From: Candidatus Bacteroides pullicola
GTDB lineage: Bacteria; Bacteroidota; Bacteroidia; Bacteroidales; Bacteroidaceae
DNA length: 64,000 nucleotides
NCBI GenBank assembly: GCA_019115825.1
Contig: DXCV01000056.1
Span: 1 to 64,000, forward strand
Direction of reading: 5' to 3'
Shown here in pieces: positions 1-8,808 of this stretch. Numbering within the stretch: position 1 is the stretch's first letter; each line of letters opens with the position of its first letter. Position numbers and translations under genes: made by a program. The notes beneath the pieces are model-generated. The model was not told the DNA's origin. It did not search any database and saw only the letters and a list, made by a program, of their open reading frames with translations.

Positions 1-1054
1 GGTCGTGCAGGACCTCCTTGTCCTGATAGGCAAAGGAGGCGTGTTCCAAGGTGATGTCCCCATTGGCCGGTGCCGGACGGATGCCTTTCATTTCCGGTTC
101 ATTCATCAGGGATAGGATGCGTCCTCCGGCAATGGAGAAGTAGCGGAACTCGGTAAAATTGGTCAAGGCGGAAGTCAAGGGGTCGAATACCCGGGAACCG
201 ACTACCAGGAACAGCACGAAGGTCATTAGCGACAATTCGCCACCTAGCAGGAAGTAAGTACCACAGAGCACCATCAGTGTCAGTCCGGCGCGTAGCAGCG
301 TGATGGAGAGCAGGACGAACGGCCCCAGCAGGGCTTCCTGGCGGATGCAGGCGCGACGCAATGCGGCAAAGGCATCGCGCAGACGGACGAAGCGGTCGCC
401 CAGCAGGTTGTAGGCTTTCATCACGCGGATGCCTTGCAGGTATTCCTCCAGCCGGTTGCCGGCCTCAATCTTGGCGGCGATTTGCCGTCCGCTCAGTCGC
501 TGTTGGACACCTGTGCTGGCCCACAAGACCAGCATGGCCAAGGGGAGGGCGGCGAACATCGCGACAGCCATCCGCCAGTCTATCCAAAGCAAGGAGAGGA
601 AAGCCAGCAACGGCATGACCACCGCGCCTATCAGTTGGGGCAGGTGGTGGGAGATGCCTGTTTCGGCCATCGTGAAGTCGGTGATGAGCATGGACGAGAG
701 GTCGCCCGGGTCGTGCCGCGACAAGAAGCCGAGCGAGAGTTTCCGCAGATGTTCGCCCAAGGCCACGCGGCCTGAAGCACTCATCTCGTAGGCACCTCGG
801 AAATTGGCGCGGTAGGAGGCGCGTTCGGCCAAGGCCATGAGTATCATATAGAATATAAGAATGCCGAAGAGACACCAGAGCCGTCCGGTGTCGAGCGGCG
901 TGCCGCTTCCGTCGAAGGCTTGAAAGAGAATGCGTACCGCCTCGATGGAGAGGCAGAAAGGGACGATGTTCACCAGATTGGCCAGCATCGTGTAGCCCAC
1001 GGGTTTGTTCAACCGTTCCGTGTGGCCGATGGTAATGTTCTGGATTGCGTTCAT
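1..1054 (-). CDS. ABC exporter subunit 2, membrane domain plus start of ATPase domain (partial)
   Basis: Fused permease/ATPase half-transporter; the 3' end lies outside the window, so only about 351 codons are visible. I translated it from the ATG at 1054 down to base 1 without a stop. It shows the hydrophobic transmembrane domain and then the first strand of a nucleotide-binding domain (ITLEHASFAYQDKEVLHD) just before the edge. Walker A is not included. Its ATG overlaps the stop of the upstream ABC gene (ATGA), so the two are probably translationally coupled and form a heterodimer, in the style of YbtP/YbtQ or IrtA/IrtB pairs. The substrate cannot be read from the sequence. Confidence 0.9.
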   Translation of the reverse strand, partial: MNAIQNITIGHTERLNKPVGYTMLANLVNIVPFCLSIEAVRILFQAFDGSGTPLDTGRLWCLFGILIFYMILMALAERASYRANFRGAYEMSASGRVALGEHLRKLSLGFLSRHDPGDLSSMLITDFTMAETGISHHLPQLIGAVVMPLLAFLSLLWIDWRMAVAMFAALPLAMLVLWASTGVQQRLSGRQIAAKIEAGNRLEEYLQGIRVMKAYNLLGDRFVRLRDAFAALRRACIRQEALLGPFVLLSITLLRAGLTLMVLCGTYFLLGGELSLMTFVLFLVVGSRVFDPLTSALTNFTEFRYFSIAGGRILSLMNEPEMKGIRPAPANGDITLEHASFAYQDKEVLHD

Positions 1055-2877
1055 AAGGAGGAATGTTTAGGGGGTTGGTTGGTTCCGATTTTCCATTGGT
1101 GGGCACTGGTGTAGGCATCCCACATTTTCTTATAGGTGCCGTCGGTGGCGGCGAGGGTTTCGTGTTGGCCGCATTGGATCACGCGGCCTTCCTTCAACAC
1201 GACAATCTGGTCTGCCGAGAGGATGGACGAGAGGCGGTGGGCGATGACGATGACCGTCTTGTCCCGGATGAGCGACCGGAGTGCCTGCTGCATCTTCTGT
1301 TCATTTTCCGCATCGGCAAAGGCGGTGGCCTCGTCCAGCACCAGGATGGGGGCGTTCTTCAGGATGGCACGCGCCACGCAGACCCGTTGAGCCTCGCCAC
1401 CGGAGAGGTAGACGCCTTGGTCGCCGATGCGGGTGTCGTAACCTTGGGGCAGGCGCAGGATGAAGTCGTGGCATTGGGCGGCACGGGCGGCGTCTTCCAC
1501 TTGTTGGCGGGTGGCGCGAGGCGAGCCGACGGCAATGTTCTCATAGAGCGTGTCGTAGAAGAGGAAAGAGTCCTGAAAGACGAACGACACCAGTTCCATC
1601 AGTCGCTCCGTTCCGATGTCGCGGATGGGAATGCCGCCGATGCGGATTTCGCCCTGCGTCACGTCCCAAAAGCGGGGAATGAGGTTGGCCACGGTGCTCT
1701 TGCCGCTGCCCGAGGGACCCACCAGGGCAGTCAGCCGGCCTTGCGGGGCGATGAAGGAGACATCGTGCAGGGCTTCGGTGCGCGTCCGTTGCTCCGTGTT
1801 CTCGTAGGCGAAGGTGACGTGGCGGAATTCCACGTCATAGCGGGTGGGTGTTTGCGGACAGGCAGGTTCGGGTACAGGCTTGCGCTCCAGGATGCGGTCG
1901 ATGCGTTCCACTCCTTCATCAATCTCCCGGGTACCACCGCCCAGGAACATCAGCTTGTACACGGGCGAAGCCACGCCCGGTCCCATCACGAGGAAGAACA
2001 GCCACACCGTGGCCGCGGCCAGGCTTTCGCCGTTGCCTTGCATGAGTAAGATGCCCGCCGGCAGGAGGAAGGTCACCATCGAATTGAGCAGCACGGTGAA
2101 GGCTATCATCCCGTTCTGGTACGTGTCGCAACATTTCAGGGCGAAGGTCTTGTAGGCTTCAATCTCGGCATTGAACCGGCGGAATGACCGTACGCTTTGC
2201 CCGAATATCTTCACCACAGGCATTCCGCGCACATATTGCACGGCCGAGGCACTCATCCGCTCCTGGGCATCAAAGTAGGTGCGGGTAAATTCGCGCGCCT
2301 TTCGTCCCATGAAGTTGGAGAATTGCAGGAAGAGGCTCATCCCGATGACGACCAGGCAAACCAGTGCCATCCTGCCGTCCAAGGTAAAGAAGATGAGGAA
2401 CATCACCACGACCGTGGCCGTGACATTGACCAAGTCCGGGATGGTGTGGGCGATGAACGTCTCCACCTTCTCGATGTTCTGCTCCATCGTCTTCTTGATG
2501 GCGCCGGTAGATGTATGGGTCAGATAGCCCAAAGGCAGGCGCCCGATATGCTCGGACAACCGCACGCGCAGTCCGTAGAGGATGCGGAAAGCCGCTACGT
2601 GCGAGGCCATCAGTGCGGCATAGAGCAACACCAGTCCGCCCGCCAGCCCGAGGAAAGCCGTCCATCCCCAGCGTATCATCGCAGCTCCGTCTGCTTCCGG
2701 GATGTTTCCCCCGTGCGCCAGCAGTTCGCCCAGGATTTCATACACGGCCCAATAGGGAACCAACATGCACCCGGCACTTCCCGCCGAGAGCAGGCCTGCC
2801 AGGAGCAGCAAGCCTTTCTTTTGTCCCGCTATTTCCAACAAGCGGGACAGACCTTGTTTCTTCTTTTTCTGTTTCAT
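1051..2877 (-). CDS. ABC exporter subunit 1 (transmembrane plus ATPase domains)
   Basis: Inner-membrane type IV ABC half-transporter of 608 aa. A lysine-rich start is followed by a roughly six-helix membrane domain (residues about 20-310) and an ATPase domain with Walker A GPSGSGKST near 387-395, signature LSGGEAQR near 490-497 and Walker B ILVLDEATA near 511-519. Length and domain order are normal for the family. The start ATG overlaps the methyltransferase stop (ATGA) and its own stop overlaps the next ABC start, giving a tightly coupled three-gene block. Architecture resembles siderophore or natural-product exporters/importers of the YbtPQ type; the cargo is unknown, and the neighbouring methyltransferase hints at a small molecule. 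Confidence 0.93.
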   Translation of the reverse strand: MKQKKKKQGLSRLLEIAGQKKGLLLLAGLLSAGSAGCMLVPYWAVYEILGELLAHGGNIPEADGAAMIRWGWTAFLGLAGGLVLLYAALMASHVAAFRILYGLRVRLSEHIGRLPLGYLTHTSTGAIKKTMEQNIEKVETFIAHTIPDLVNVTATVVVMFLIFFTLDGRMALVCLVVIGMSLFLQFSNFMGRKAREFTRTYFDAQERMSASAVQYVRGMPVVKIFGQSVRSFRRFNAEIEAYKTFALKCCDTYQNGMIAFTVLLNSMVTFLLPAGILLMQGNGESLAAATVWLFFLVMGPGVASPVYKLMFLGGGTREIDEGVERIDRILERKPVPEPACPQTPTRYDVEFRHVTFAYENTEQRTRTEALHDVSFIAPQGRLTALVGPSGSGKSTVANLIPRFWDVTQGEIRIGGIPIRDIGTERLMELVSFVFQDSFLFYDTLYENIAVGSPRATRQQVEDAARAAQCHDFILRLPQGYDTRIGDQGVYLSGGEAQRVCVARAILKNAPILVLDEATAFADAENEQKMQQALRSLIRDKTVIVIAHRLSSILSADQIVVLKEGRVIQCGQHETLAATDGTYKKMWDAYTSAHQWKIGTNQPPKHSSL

Positions 2878-3710
2878 ACGCTGTGATTGTTAGCTGTTAT
2901 TTCATATCCCAGCAGCGAACTGAACCGGTAGCAAAGCCAAGGTATTCGCCCCAGGATTTGTCCGAAGAAGAAGCCCCAGCGGCGGCGGAAGAACTTCATG
3001 TAGTTGGCTTGATCCAACAGATGCAGGGCGGGTTCCCATTGTTCCACCAGATGGCCGTTGCACAGGCCGGAGCGGATTTGTGCCTCGTGCTTGCGCAGGG
3101 AGTCCGGTTTAACGCCGTGGCGGCTCATCATTGTCCCGCAGACGTCGAACCAAATTTCTCCTCCGCCGAAGCGCGTGGCAATCTGATGCAGGAAGGCGCG
3201 TACCTGTTTCTCGTAGAAATACATCAGCACGCCCTCCACTACGAAGATAAAGCTGGCTTCAGGATGCCGGGAGCGCAGGGTGTCCATCCAGTCGGTTTCC
3301 AGCAGGGAGGCGGCGATGTAGGGATTGTCGGGCGATTCGGGTATCAGCCGGCGGCGCAGGTCGATGACCTCCGGCAGGTCGAGGTCGTAGAAGGTCGCGC
3401 CCGTGCCTTGGCCCACGCGCTGGTAGCGGGTGTCCAGTCCGCAACCTACGTTGACCACCACAGGGTGTACATGGCTTCGGATGAACCGGCGCACGGCGTT
3501 GTCGAAATACCAGCCGCGTACCACGCAGCCCACTTCGCTCAACTTGGCGCCTTCAAAGGGGGAGTAATCGTAATCCAAGCTCTCGGCCAGACGTTCCGCC
3601 GTGGGGTCGTAGAGGATGGGGTTCTTGCGCCGACTTTCCTTGGCCCGCATATAGAGCGGGATGAGCAACGTTTCGGCCACGATGCTCCGGAAGGGATGAG
3701 ATTGTGTCAT
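2874..3710 (-). CDS. SAM-dependent O-methyltransferase, PPM1/leucine carboxyl methyltransferase-like
   Basis: Class I SAM methyltransferase of 278 aa. Motif I is VVVNVGCGLDTRY near residues 84-96, the acidic motif YDLDLPEVIDLR near 108-119 and the post-II strand FIFVVEGVLMYF near 153-165; this pattern is typical of the LCM/PPM1 and polyketide O-methyltransferase family. It is likely cytosolic. The substrate is not identifiable. It is the first gene of the block whose following members are the two ABC subunits, and overlaps the first of them by ATGA. A role in modifying whatever the transporter moves is an inference from linkage only. Confidence 0.88.
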   Translation of the reverse strand: MTQSHPFRSIVAETLLIPLYMRAKESRRKNPILYDPTAERLAESLDYDYSPFEGAKLSEVGCVVRGWYFDNAVRRFIRSHVHPVVVNVGCGLDTRYQRVGQGTGATFYDLDLPEVIDLRRRLIPESPDNPYIAASLLETDWMDTLRSRHPEASFIFVVEGVLMYFYEKQVRAFLHQIATRFGGGEIWFDVCGTMMSRHGVKPDSLRKHEAQIRSGLCNGHLVEQWEPALHLLDQANYMKFFRRRWGFFFGQILGRIPWLCYRFSSLLGYEITANNHSV

Positions 3711-3756
3711 AGTCGTATGTATAGAGGATTAGTGAACAATAGTCCGTTTCGTTCAT

Positions 3757-3791
3757 AAAAAAAGGAGGGAATCTCCGTGAAGATTCCCTCC
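3757..3791 (-). terminator. Intrinsic terminator after tetR, before the methyltransferase gene
   Basis: A perfect 11-bp stem (GGAGGGAATCT at 3764-3774 against AGATTCCCTCC at 3781-3791) with a 6-nt loop. Read on the minus strand it is followed by seven T (3763-3757). It lies 40 bases beyond the tetR stop and only 47 bases before the methyltransferase ATG, so it either separates the two units or attenuates read-through. Confidence 0.85.
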
Positions 3792-3830
3792 CGATTTGCG
3801 AAAAGTTATGATTAATGTGGTTTGGTCCGT

Positions 3831-4442
3831 TCATATCCGTGTGATGGCTTTCCAGCCTTCTATTTCAAACAAGATGTAGTCGTGCAGGATGTCTTCCATC
3901 TCTTGGCCGGAGATGGCGTGCATCAGCAGTTCCTCGAACAGGGTGAACATCCACACCGTGTGCAGGTGGATGAGGAAGTCGGGCACGCGGGTATGGATGC
4001 CGGGATGCCGTGTCTGCATCTGTGCGAACCAGCTCTTCACCACCTCTGTGGAGCGGTTGGTGAAGTCCTCGCGAAATCGCTCCAACGACGAGCCTTGTGC
4101 TTGGAAGAGCAGGATGTTCAGCAAGTCGCGGTGCCGGTTGATGAGGCTGACGTATTCGTCGATGCATGTACGCAGATAGGTTTCGGACTTCATTAGCAAG
4201 ATGTCTTCGCCCTGCATCCCGTGGTGGTGTTGCAGCATGGTGTCGAAAGCGGTCAGTACGGGGCTGAGCAAGGCGCGGAAGAGGTCATCCTTGCCGGGGA
4301 AGTAGTGGTAGAGGTTGCCCACGGCGATGCCTGCCTGTGCGGCCACCTCGCGCATGGAGGTCTTGGCAAAGCCGTGTTGGGCAAACTGTTGTTCGGCCAC
4401 GTTCAGAATCCGGCGTCGTATGTTCCCTTTCAGTACTTGCAT
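3831..4442 (-). CDS. TetR/AcrR family transcriptional regulator
   Basis: DNA-binding repressor-type protein of 203 aa, probably controlling the adjacent methyltransferase/ABC block. The N-terminal helix-turn-helix is clear: RRRILNVAEQQFAQHGF, then TSMREVAAQAGIAVGNLYHYF, the classic TetR recognition helix ending in YHYF. The C-terminal part is a ligand domain without recognisable specificity. An upstream in-frame TTG at 4469 is possible but falls inside the -7 box of the promoter, so the ATG at 4442 is preferred. A strong terminator follows the gene. Confidence 0.93.
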   Translation of the reverse strand: MQVLKGNIRRRILNVAEQQFAQHGFAKTSMREVAAQAGIAVGNLYHYFPGKDDLFRALLSPVLTAFDTMLQHHHGMQGEDILLMKSETYLRTCIDEYVSLINRHRDLLNILLFQAQGSSLERFREDFTNRSTEVVKSWFAQMQTRHPGIHTRVPDFLIHLHTVWMFTLFEELLMHAISGQEMEDILHDYILFEIEGWKAITRI

Positions 4443-4466
4443 TGTACGTAGTTCTTTTTTATGGGG

Positions 4467-4498
4467 CAAAGGTAGGGGGATTCGCGGGGGTGGGCAAT
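4467..4498 (-). promoter_or_regulatory. Bacteroidetes promoter of tetR
   Basis: Minus-strand -7 box TACCTTTG (4474-4467) and a -33 TTG core (4497-4495) separated by 20 bp. This decides the tetR start at 4442. Confidence 0.75.
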
Positions 4499-4601
4499 AC
4501 CCAGTTGTAGGGATTTTTGGGGATTAATACCCCTTTCTCTCGGTAGTTTCAATTATTTCCATTAATTTAGCGGCTCATAAACCAACGAAATCATTTTACT
4601 C

Positions 4602-6611
4602 ATGATACACCTTCGGCGGGCTTTCCTTGCCACCTTATTATTATTATTATCTACCTCCTTGCTTCAGGCCCAAAGTCTCTTCTTCCTGGAGGAAAACCTG
4701 GAAGAACTGGCCGAGGAGACCGGCACCACTGACTGGGAAGACGAGTTGGAAGAACTGTCCCACCGCCTGCAAGAACCCCTTAACCTGAATACCGCCACCC
4801 GCGAACAGTTGGAGCAATTTCCTTTCCTCACTGCCCGGCAGGTGGAGGAGATTCAAGCCTATATTTACATCCACGGACAGATGCAAACCATCTACGAACT
4901 GCAACTGGTGGACGAGATGGACAAGCGTACCATAGACCTTCTGCTTCCTTTCGTCTGCGTGAAGCCTGTGGAGAAGGGGAGTGGCTTCCCTTCGCCGAAG
5001 GAACTCCTAAAGTTCGGCAAACACGAGGCTTTGGCTCGCTTTGACGTGCCCTTCTATCGGCGCAAGGGGTATGAGAAGGATTACTTGGGTCCGCCTTGGT
5101 ATCACTCCTTGCGCTACGCCTTCCGTCGGGGCGACTATGTGCAGGCGGGCTTTGCGGCAGAGAAGGACGCGGGCGAACCCTTCTTTGCCTTGCACGACAA
5201 GCAGGGCTATGACCATTACTCCTATTATATACTCTTGCAAAACTTGGGCTTGGTGAAGGCATTGGCCTTGGGCACCTATCGTCTGTCCTTTGGTCAAGGA
5301 TTGGTGTTGGGCAACAGCTTCGGGTTGGGCAAGTCTTTCTCTCTCGCTACGTCTGACTATCGCGCCTCGGGCATCCGCAAACACGGCTCCACGGGTGAGT
5401 ATGATTACTTTCGGGGTGTGGCGGCTACGGTGCAGGCAGCGCGTCGGTGGGAGGTGTCCGCCTTCTATTCGCATCGCACGATGGACGGTCGGGTGGAAGA
5501 GGGGGCCATTACTTCCATCGACGAATCGGGCTTGCATCGCACACCGTCGGAGGTGGAGAAGAGGCATACTTTCGCCCTGCAATTGGCGGGAGGCAACGTG
5601 GCCTATCGGGGTAAATCCCTGCAGGTGGGGGTGACGGGCATCTACTACTTCTTCGACCGCCCTTACAGGCCCAATCTGCGGGAGTATGCCAAGTATAACT
5701 TGCAGGGCAACCGGTTCTATAACGTCGGTTTGGATTATCGTTACCGCCTGGGTCGTTTCGGTTGGACGGGCGAGGCGGCTTTGGGCAAGCACGGCTATGC
5801 CTTCTTCAACCGCCTGAGTTATGACTTCTCGCCGGATTACCGCGTGATGCTGGTGCATCGTTACTATGCCCACGACTATTGGGCGATGTTTGCCCACTCC
5901 TTTGGCGAGGGTAGCACGCCACAAAACGAGAACGGCTGGTATGTGGCGGCGGAGATTGCTCCTTTTGCCCGTTGGCGGTTCTTCGTCTCGGCGGATTTCT
6001 TTTCCTTCCCTTGGTGGAAGTATCGCATCAGCAAGCCTTCGCAGGGGACAGACCTACGTTTCCAAGCCACCTATACGCCGCGCGAAGACCTTACGTTGCT
6101 GGCCAACTATCGTTTCCGTCGGCGCGAGCGCGATGTGACGGGGTCGGGTGGAGAAGTAACCCTGCCAACGTGGCATCATCGTACCCGTTTCCGCCTGACC
6201 TACACGCCCGGTGCATGGAAATTTCAGACCACGGCAGATTACAATAACTTCCGCCAGCAGACCTTTTCGCCCTGCCAAGGCTGGCAATGCACCCAGTCGT
6301 GCGCCTACACGCTGCCTTGGTTTCCCCTCAGCTTGTCTTTGCAGGGCACGTATTTCGATACGGACGACTACGATTCGCGCGTCTATGTCTACGAGAAAGG
6401 GTTGCTCTATACTTTCTATACGCCTTCCTTTTCGGGCAACGGTTTCCGCTGCTCGGCCCATCTGCGCTACGACTTCGGCAATAGGTTGATGCTCTTGGCT
6501 AAGCTGGGGCATACGGTCTATCGGGACAGGAACGAAATAAGTTCGGGCAATGACTTGATACGAGGGAACCGGAAAACGGACTTGCAGGTGCAGGTGCGGG
6601 TGAAATTTTAG
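4602..6611 (+). CDS. Outer-membrane beta-barrel protein with N-terminal helix-hairpin-helix domain
   Basis: 669 aa with a signal peptide (charged start, leucine run, cleavage near LLQAQ). Residues about 55-95 form a ComEA-like helix-hairpin-helix (LNLNTATREQLEQFPFL), a fold known for binding nucleic acid or protein partners. The rest is rich in alternating aromatic/polar strands and ends in VQVRVKF, as expected for an outer-membrane barrel. Proteins with this architecture are common in Bacteroidales but their function is not known to me; DNA uptake is a possibility suggested only by the HhH domain. It appears monocistronic, opposite in orientation to tetR. Confidence 0.8.
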   Translation: MIHLRRAFLATLLLLLSTSLLQAQSLFFLEENLEELAEETGTTDWEDELEELSHRLQEPLNLNTATREQLEQFPFLTARQVEEIQAYIYIHGQMQTIYELQLVDEMDKRTIDLLLPFVCVKPVEKGSGFPSPKELLKFGKHEALARFDVPFYRRKGYEKDYLGPPWYHSLRYAFRRGDYVQAGFAAEKDAGEPFFALHDKQGYDHYSYYILLQNLGLVKALALGTYRLSFGQGLVLGNSFGLGKSFSLATSDYRASGIRKHGSTGEYDYFRGVAATVQAARRWEVSAFYSHRTMDGRVEEGAITSIDESGLHRTPSEVEKRHTFALQLAGGNVAYRGKSLQVGVTGIYYFFDRPYRPNLREYAKYNLQGNRFYNVGLDYRYRLGRFGWTGEAALGKHGYAFFNRLSYDFSPDYRVMLVHRYYAHDYWAMFAHSFGEGSTPQNENGWYVAAEIAPFARWRFFVSADFFSFPWWKYRISKPSQGTDLRFQATYTPREDLTLLANYRFRRRERDVTGSGGEVTLPTWHHRTRFRLTYTPGAWKFQTTADYNNFRQQTFSPCQGWQCTQSCAYTLPWFPLSLSLQGTYFDTDDYDSRVYVYEKGLLYTFYTPSFSGNGFRCSAHLRYDFGNRLMLLAKLGHTVYRDRNEISSGNDLIRGNRKTDLQVQVRVKF

Positions 6612-6656
6612 GGGCCTAAAAAACTTACGATGTGCGCTTACTTGAAAAGAAAGAAG

Positions 6657-6664
6657 TATATTTG
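6657..6664 (+). promoter_or_regulatory. -7 promoter box TATATTTG
   Basis: Perfect TAnnTTTG 19 bases before the ATG at 6684. It lies inside a longer possible reading frame starting at 6630, which argues for the later start. No good -33 box. Confidence 0.6.
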
Positions 6665-6683
6665 CAGCAATAAACTACGCATT

Positions 6684-7457
6684 ATGACCATCATCTATCC
6701 TTCCCCCATCTTCGGTCCCGTGCATTCCCGCCGCTTGGGTGTATCCTTGGGAATCAACCTGATGCCTGCCGACGGCAAGCTCTGTACGTTCAACTGCATC
6801 TATTGCGAATGCGGCTTCAACGAGGATTTCCGTCCCAAACTGCCACGCCCGACGCGCGAGGAAGTACGTGCCGCCCTCGAAGCCCGCTTGCAGGACATGC
6901 AGCAGAACGGTCCTGCCCCCGATGTGCTGACCTTTGCCGGCAATGGCGAACCGACGGCCCATCCGCACTTCCCCGAAATCATAGCCGATACACTGGCTCT
7001 GCGCGACCAATACTTTCCCAACGCTAAAGTGAGCGTGCTCAGCAACTCCACTTTCATTCACAAGCCGGCTGTGTTCGAGGCTCTGCTGTGCGTGGACAAT
7101 AACATCCTGAAGTTGGATACCGTAGACGAGGATTATATCCGCACGTTGGACCGTCCCACGGGCGCCTACTCCGTGGAGCGCATCATCGAGGGCATGAAGG
7201 CTTTCCAAGGGCGCTGCATCATCCAGACGATGTTCCTGAAAGGCGGCTATCAGGGTAGTGACATGGACAACACTTCCGACCGCTTCGTCCTCCCCTGGCT
7301 GGAGCGGGTGAAGGAAATTGCCCCCCGCCAGGTGATGATATACACCATCGACCGCGAGACGCCCGACCACGACCTGCGCAAAGCCACGCACGAGGAATTG
7401 GACCGCATCGGCGCGTTGGTGCGCGAGGCAGGGTTTGAGGTGAGCGTGTCCTATTGA
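6684..7457 (+). CDS. Radical SAM protein, COG0731/TYW1-like
   Basis: 257 aa. The iron-sulfur cluster motif CTFNCIYCEC (C-x3-C-x2-C) lies near residues 33-42 and is followed by the SAM-contacting strand LTFAGNGEPTAHP. The beginning FGPVHSRRLGVSLGINLMP matches the COG0731 group of Fe-S oxidoreductases related to wyosine synthase TYW1. The bacterial function is unsettled, so I only call the family. The start was chosen by the -7 box at 6657-6664. A terminator follows the stop. Confidence 0.87.
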   Translation: MTIIYPSPIFGPVHSRRLGVSLGINLMPADGKLCTFNCIYCECGFNEDFRPKLPRPTREEVRAALEARLQDMQQNGPAPDVLTFAGNGEPTAHPHFPEIIADTLALRDQYFPNAKVSVLSNSTFIHKPAVFEALLCVDNNILKLDTVDEDYIRTLDRPTGAYSVERIIEGMKAFQGRCIIQTMFLKGGYQGSDMDNTSDRFVLPWLERVKEIAPRQVMIYTIDRETPDHDLRKATHEELDRIGALVREAGFEVSVSY

Positions 7458-7484
7458 GTGCTTTCGGAATTTTTGATATAAAAT

Positions 7485-7518
7485 AAGGGCCTCCCGGTTG
7501 ATTCCCCAGGAGGCCCTT
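7485..7518. terminator. Bidirectional intrinsic terminator
   Basis: Stem AAGGGCCTCC (7485-7494) with GGAGGCCCTT (7509-7518). It sits between two convergent genes with A/T-rich flanks on both sides. Confidence 0.8.
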
Positions 7519-7571
7519 CATTTTCCTGTTACGGGAGAGTCAATTCCTCCTCTTCCCGTTAAATCGCTGCT

Positions 7572-8498
7572 TTAGCCAAAAGAGTCTTCATCACCGCTAC
7601 CCGGCTGGGTAGTGATGCCGCCTCCCTGCTCTTCGTCCACGCTTGCTCCGCCGCTCGACGTGCCGTCGGGACGGATGAACACCTCTGTGGAGCCGCCGTA
7701 GGACTTGGTGGCTGCGGACAGCATCTGCGTGGTGGAGTATTCCTCCAGCAAGTCATTTTCCACCACGAGCCGTTGCGAGCTGACGTGCGTCTTGCCGTTC
7801 ACCGTGCGGCTGTGTACCCAGGCGATGCCTGCCCCTGTCAAGGACGCATCCGCCCCCAGTGTGCTGCCCACGGTGCTGAATCCCGAGGCAGGAGCCACGT
7901 TGCGCAGCGTGGTGGTGTCCGTCGGGTCAAGGTTGATACGTGTGGCAGACACGTTGATGTAGGGGTGTCCGTCCTGGTTGTCCTCTTCCTGCACGAGGCG
8001 GAAGAAAGAAATCTGGTCCCCGTAGCTGTAGTTTTGGTTGTTTTGCACTACAGCCTGTGCAAACTCGCTGACGGTGGTGGCATCGTCAATGCTGAGCGTG
8101 CCCAATGCGATGTCCGTCGTAGGCGTTGCCCCGTTCACTTGGATGGACGGCAGCGAGCCTTGCGAGATGACGTAGGGAGCTACGATGGCCGCGCCCAAGC
8201 GGGTCGCGTCCTTTTCGAGGTACACGGGTGCGGAGTGCAGATTGATGCCCATGAAGCGGTTGTAGTCCGTCTGTGCACCCTGCTTGTTCTCGAAACAATC
8301 TTTCAAGTAGGGCTGCATAGCCTTGTACACGGCTACGACATTGGGCCATTTCATGCGTTGCAACATCTGCTCTTTGGTGCGCGGGTTCTTCGTTGAGGTG
8401 GCGACGCCGCGAATAATTTGTTGACCACCCCGGACCGAGTAGATCAAATCGCCTACTTTTCCGGTAAGTTTGCGGATTATACCGCTTCCTACTGCCAT
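7572..8498 (-). CDS. Conserved Bacteroidetes hypothetical protein, DUF6266-like
   Basis: 308 aa, no signal peptide or membrane segment. The N-terminal 80 residues (GIIRKLTGKVGDLIYSVRGG, then STKNPRTKEQMLQRMKWPNV and YLKDCFENKQG) resemble the DUF6266 pattern: a Gly/Lys-rich start, a region with repeated Arg/Asn, then a tryptophan helix. The C-terminus is Gly/Ser/Asp-rich and low complexity. The family has no known function to me; it often occurs singly in Bacteroidales. It has its own promoter and a terminator beyond the stop. Confidence 0.75.
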   Translation of the reverse strand: MAVGSGIIRKLTGKVGDLIYSVRGGQQIIRGVATSTKNPRTKEQMLQRMKWPNVVAVYKAMQPYLKDCFENKQGAQTDYNRFMGINLHSAPVYLEKDATRLGAAIVAPYVISQGSLPSIQVNGATPTTDIALGTLSIDDATTVSEFAQAVVQNNQNYSYGDQISFFRLVQEEDNQDGHPYINVSATRINLDPTDTTTLRNVAPASGFSTVGSTLGADASLTGAGIAWVHSRTVNGKTHVSSQRLVVENDLLEEYSTTQMLSAATKSYGGSTEVFIRPDGTSSGGASVDEEQGGGITTQPGSGDEDSFG

Positions 8499-8540
8499 GT
8501 TATTAAACTATTTTAATTATAATTATTTTTATTTTCACTG

Positions 8541-8572
8541 CAAATATACATGACTTTTTTCGGAACATCAAG
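8541..8572 (-). promoter_or_regulatory. Promoter of the DUF6266-like gene
   Basis: Minus-strand -7 box TATATTTG (8548-8541) and TTG at 8571-8569 with 20-bp spacing. The leader to the ATG is about 40 bases and very A/T-rich. Confidence 0.7.
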
Positions 8573-8634
8573 TTTTCTATTAACTTTTTTCGCTTTTTGT
8601 GCAAAAATCATACATTTCTCTTAAAATAGCAGTG

Positions 8635-8678
8635 TTGAAGCGAAGGTGAAGCGAAGTTGAAACGGAGTTGAAGCGAAG
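8635..8678. repeat. Four tandem 11-bp units
   Basis: Exactly four consecutive 11-mers: TTGAAGCGAAG (8635), GTGAAGCGAAG (8646), TTGAAACGGAG (8657), TTGAAGCGAAG (8668). They lie in the gene-free stretch 8499-8808; apart from this array and the promoter at 8541 I see nothing else there. Confidence 0.9.
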
Positions 8679-8808
8679 GGATATGGAATCAAAACGATAG
8701 CAGATTAGCCCGTTTTCTGAATGTTTTGCTACAAAATGTCGTCTTATGTGGCAGGTTTGGATTCGAGTCTTGTTTTTAACAGTATTAGGATTTTTAGTTA
8801 ATGTGCAT

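Noticed and set aside
4443-4469. TTG start for tetR
   Set aside because: Falls in the -7 box TACCTTTG; the ATG at 4442 is downstream of the promoter.
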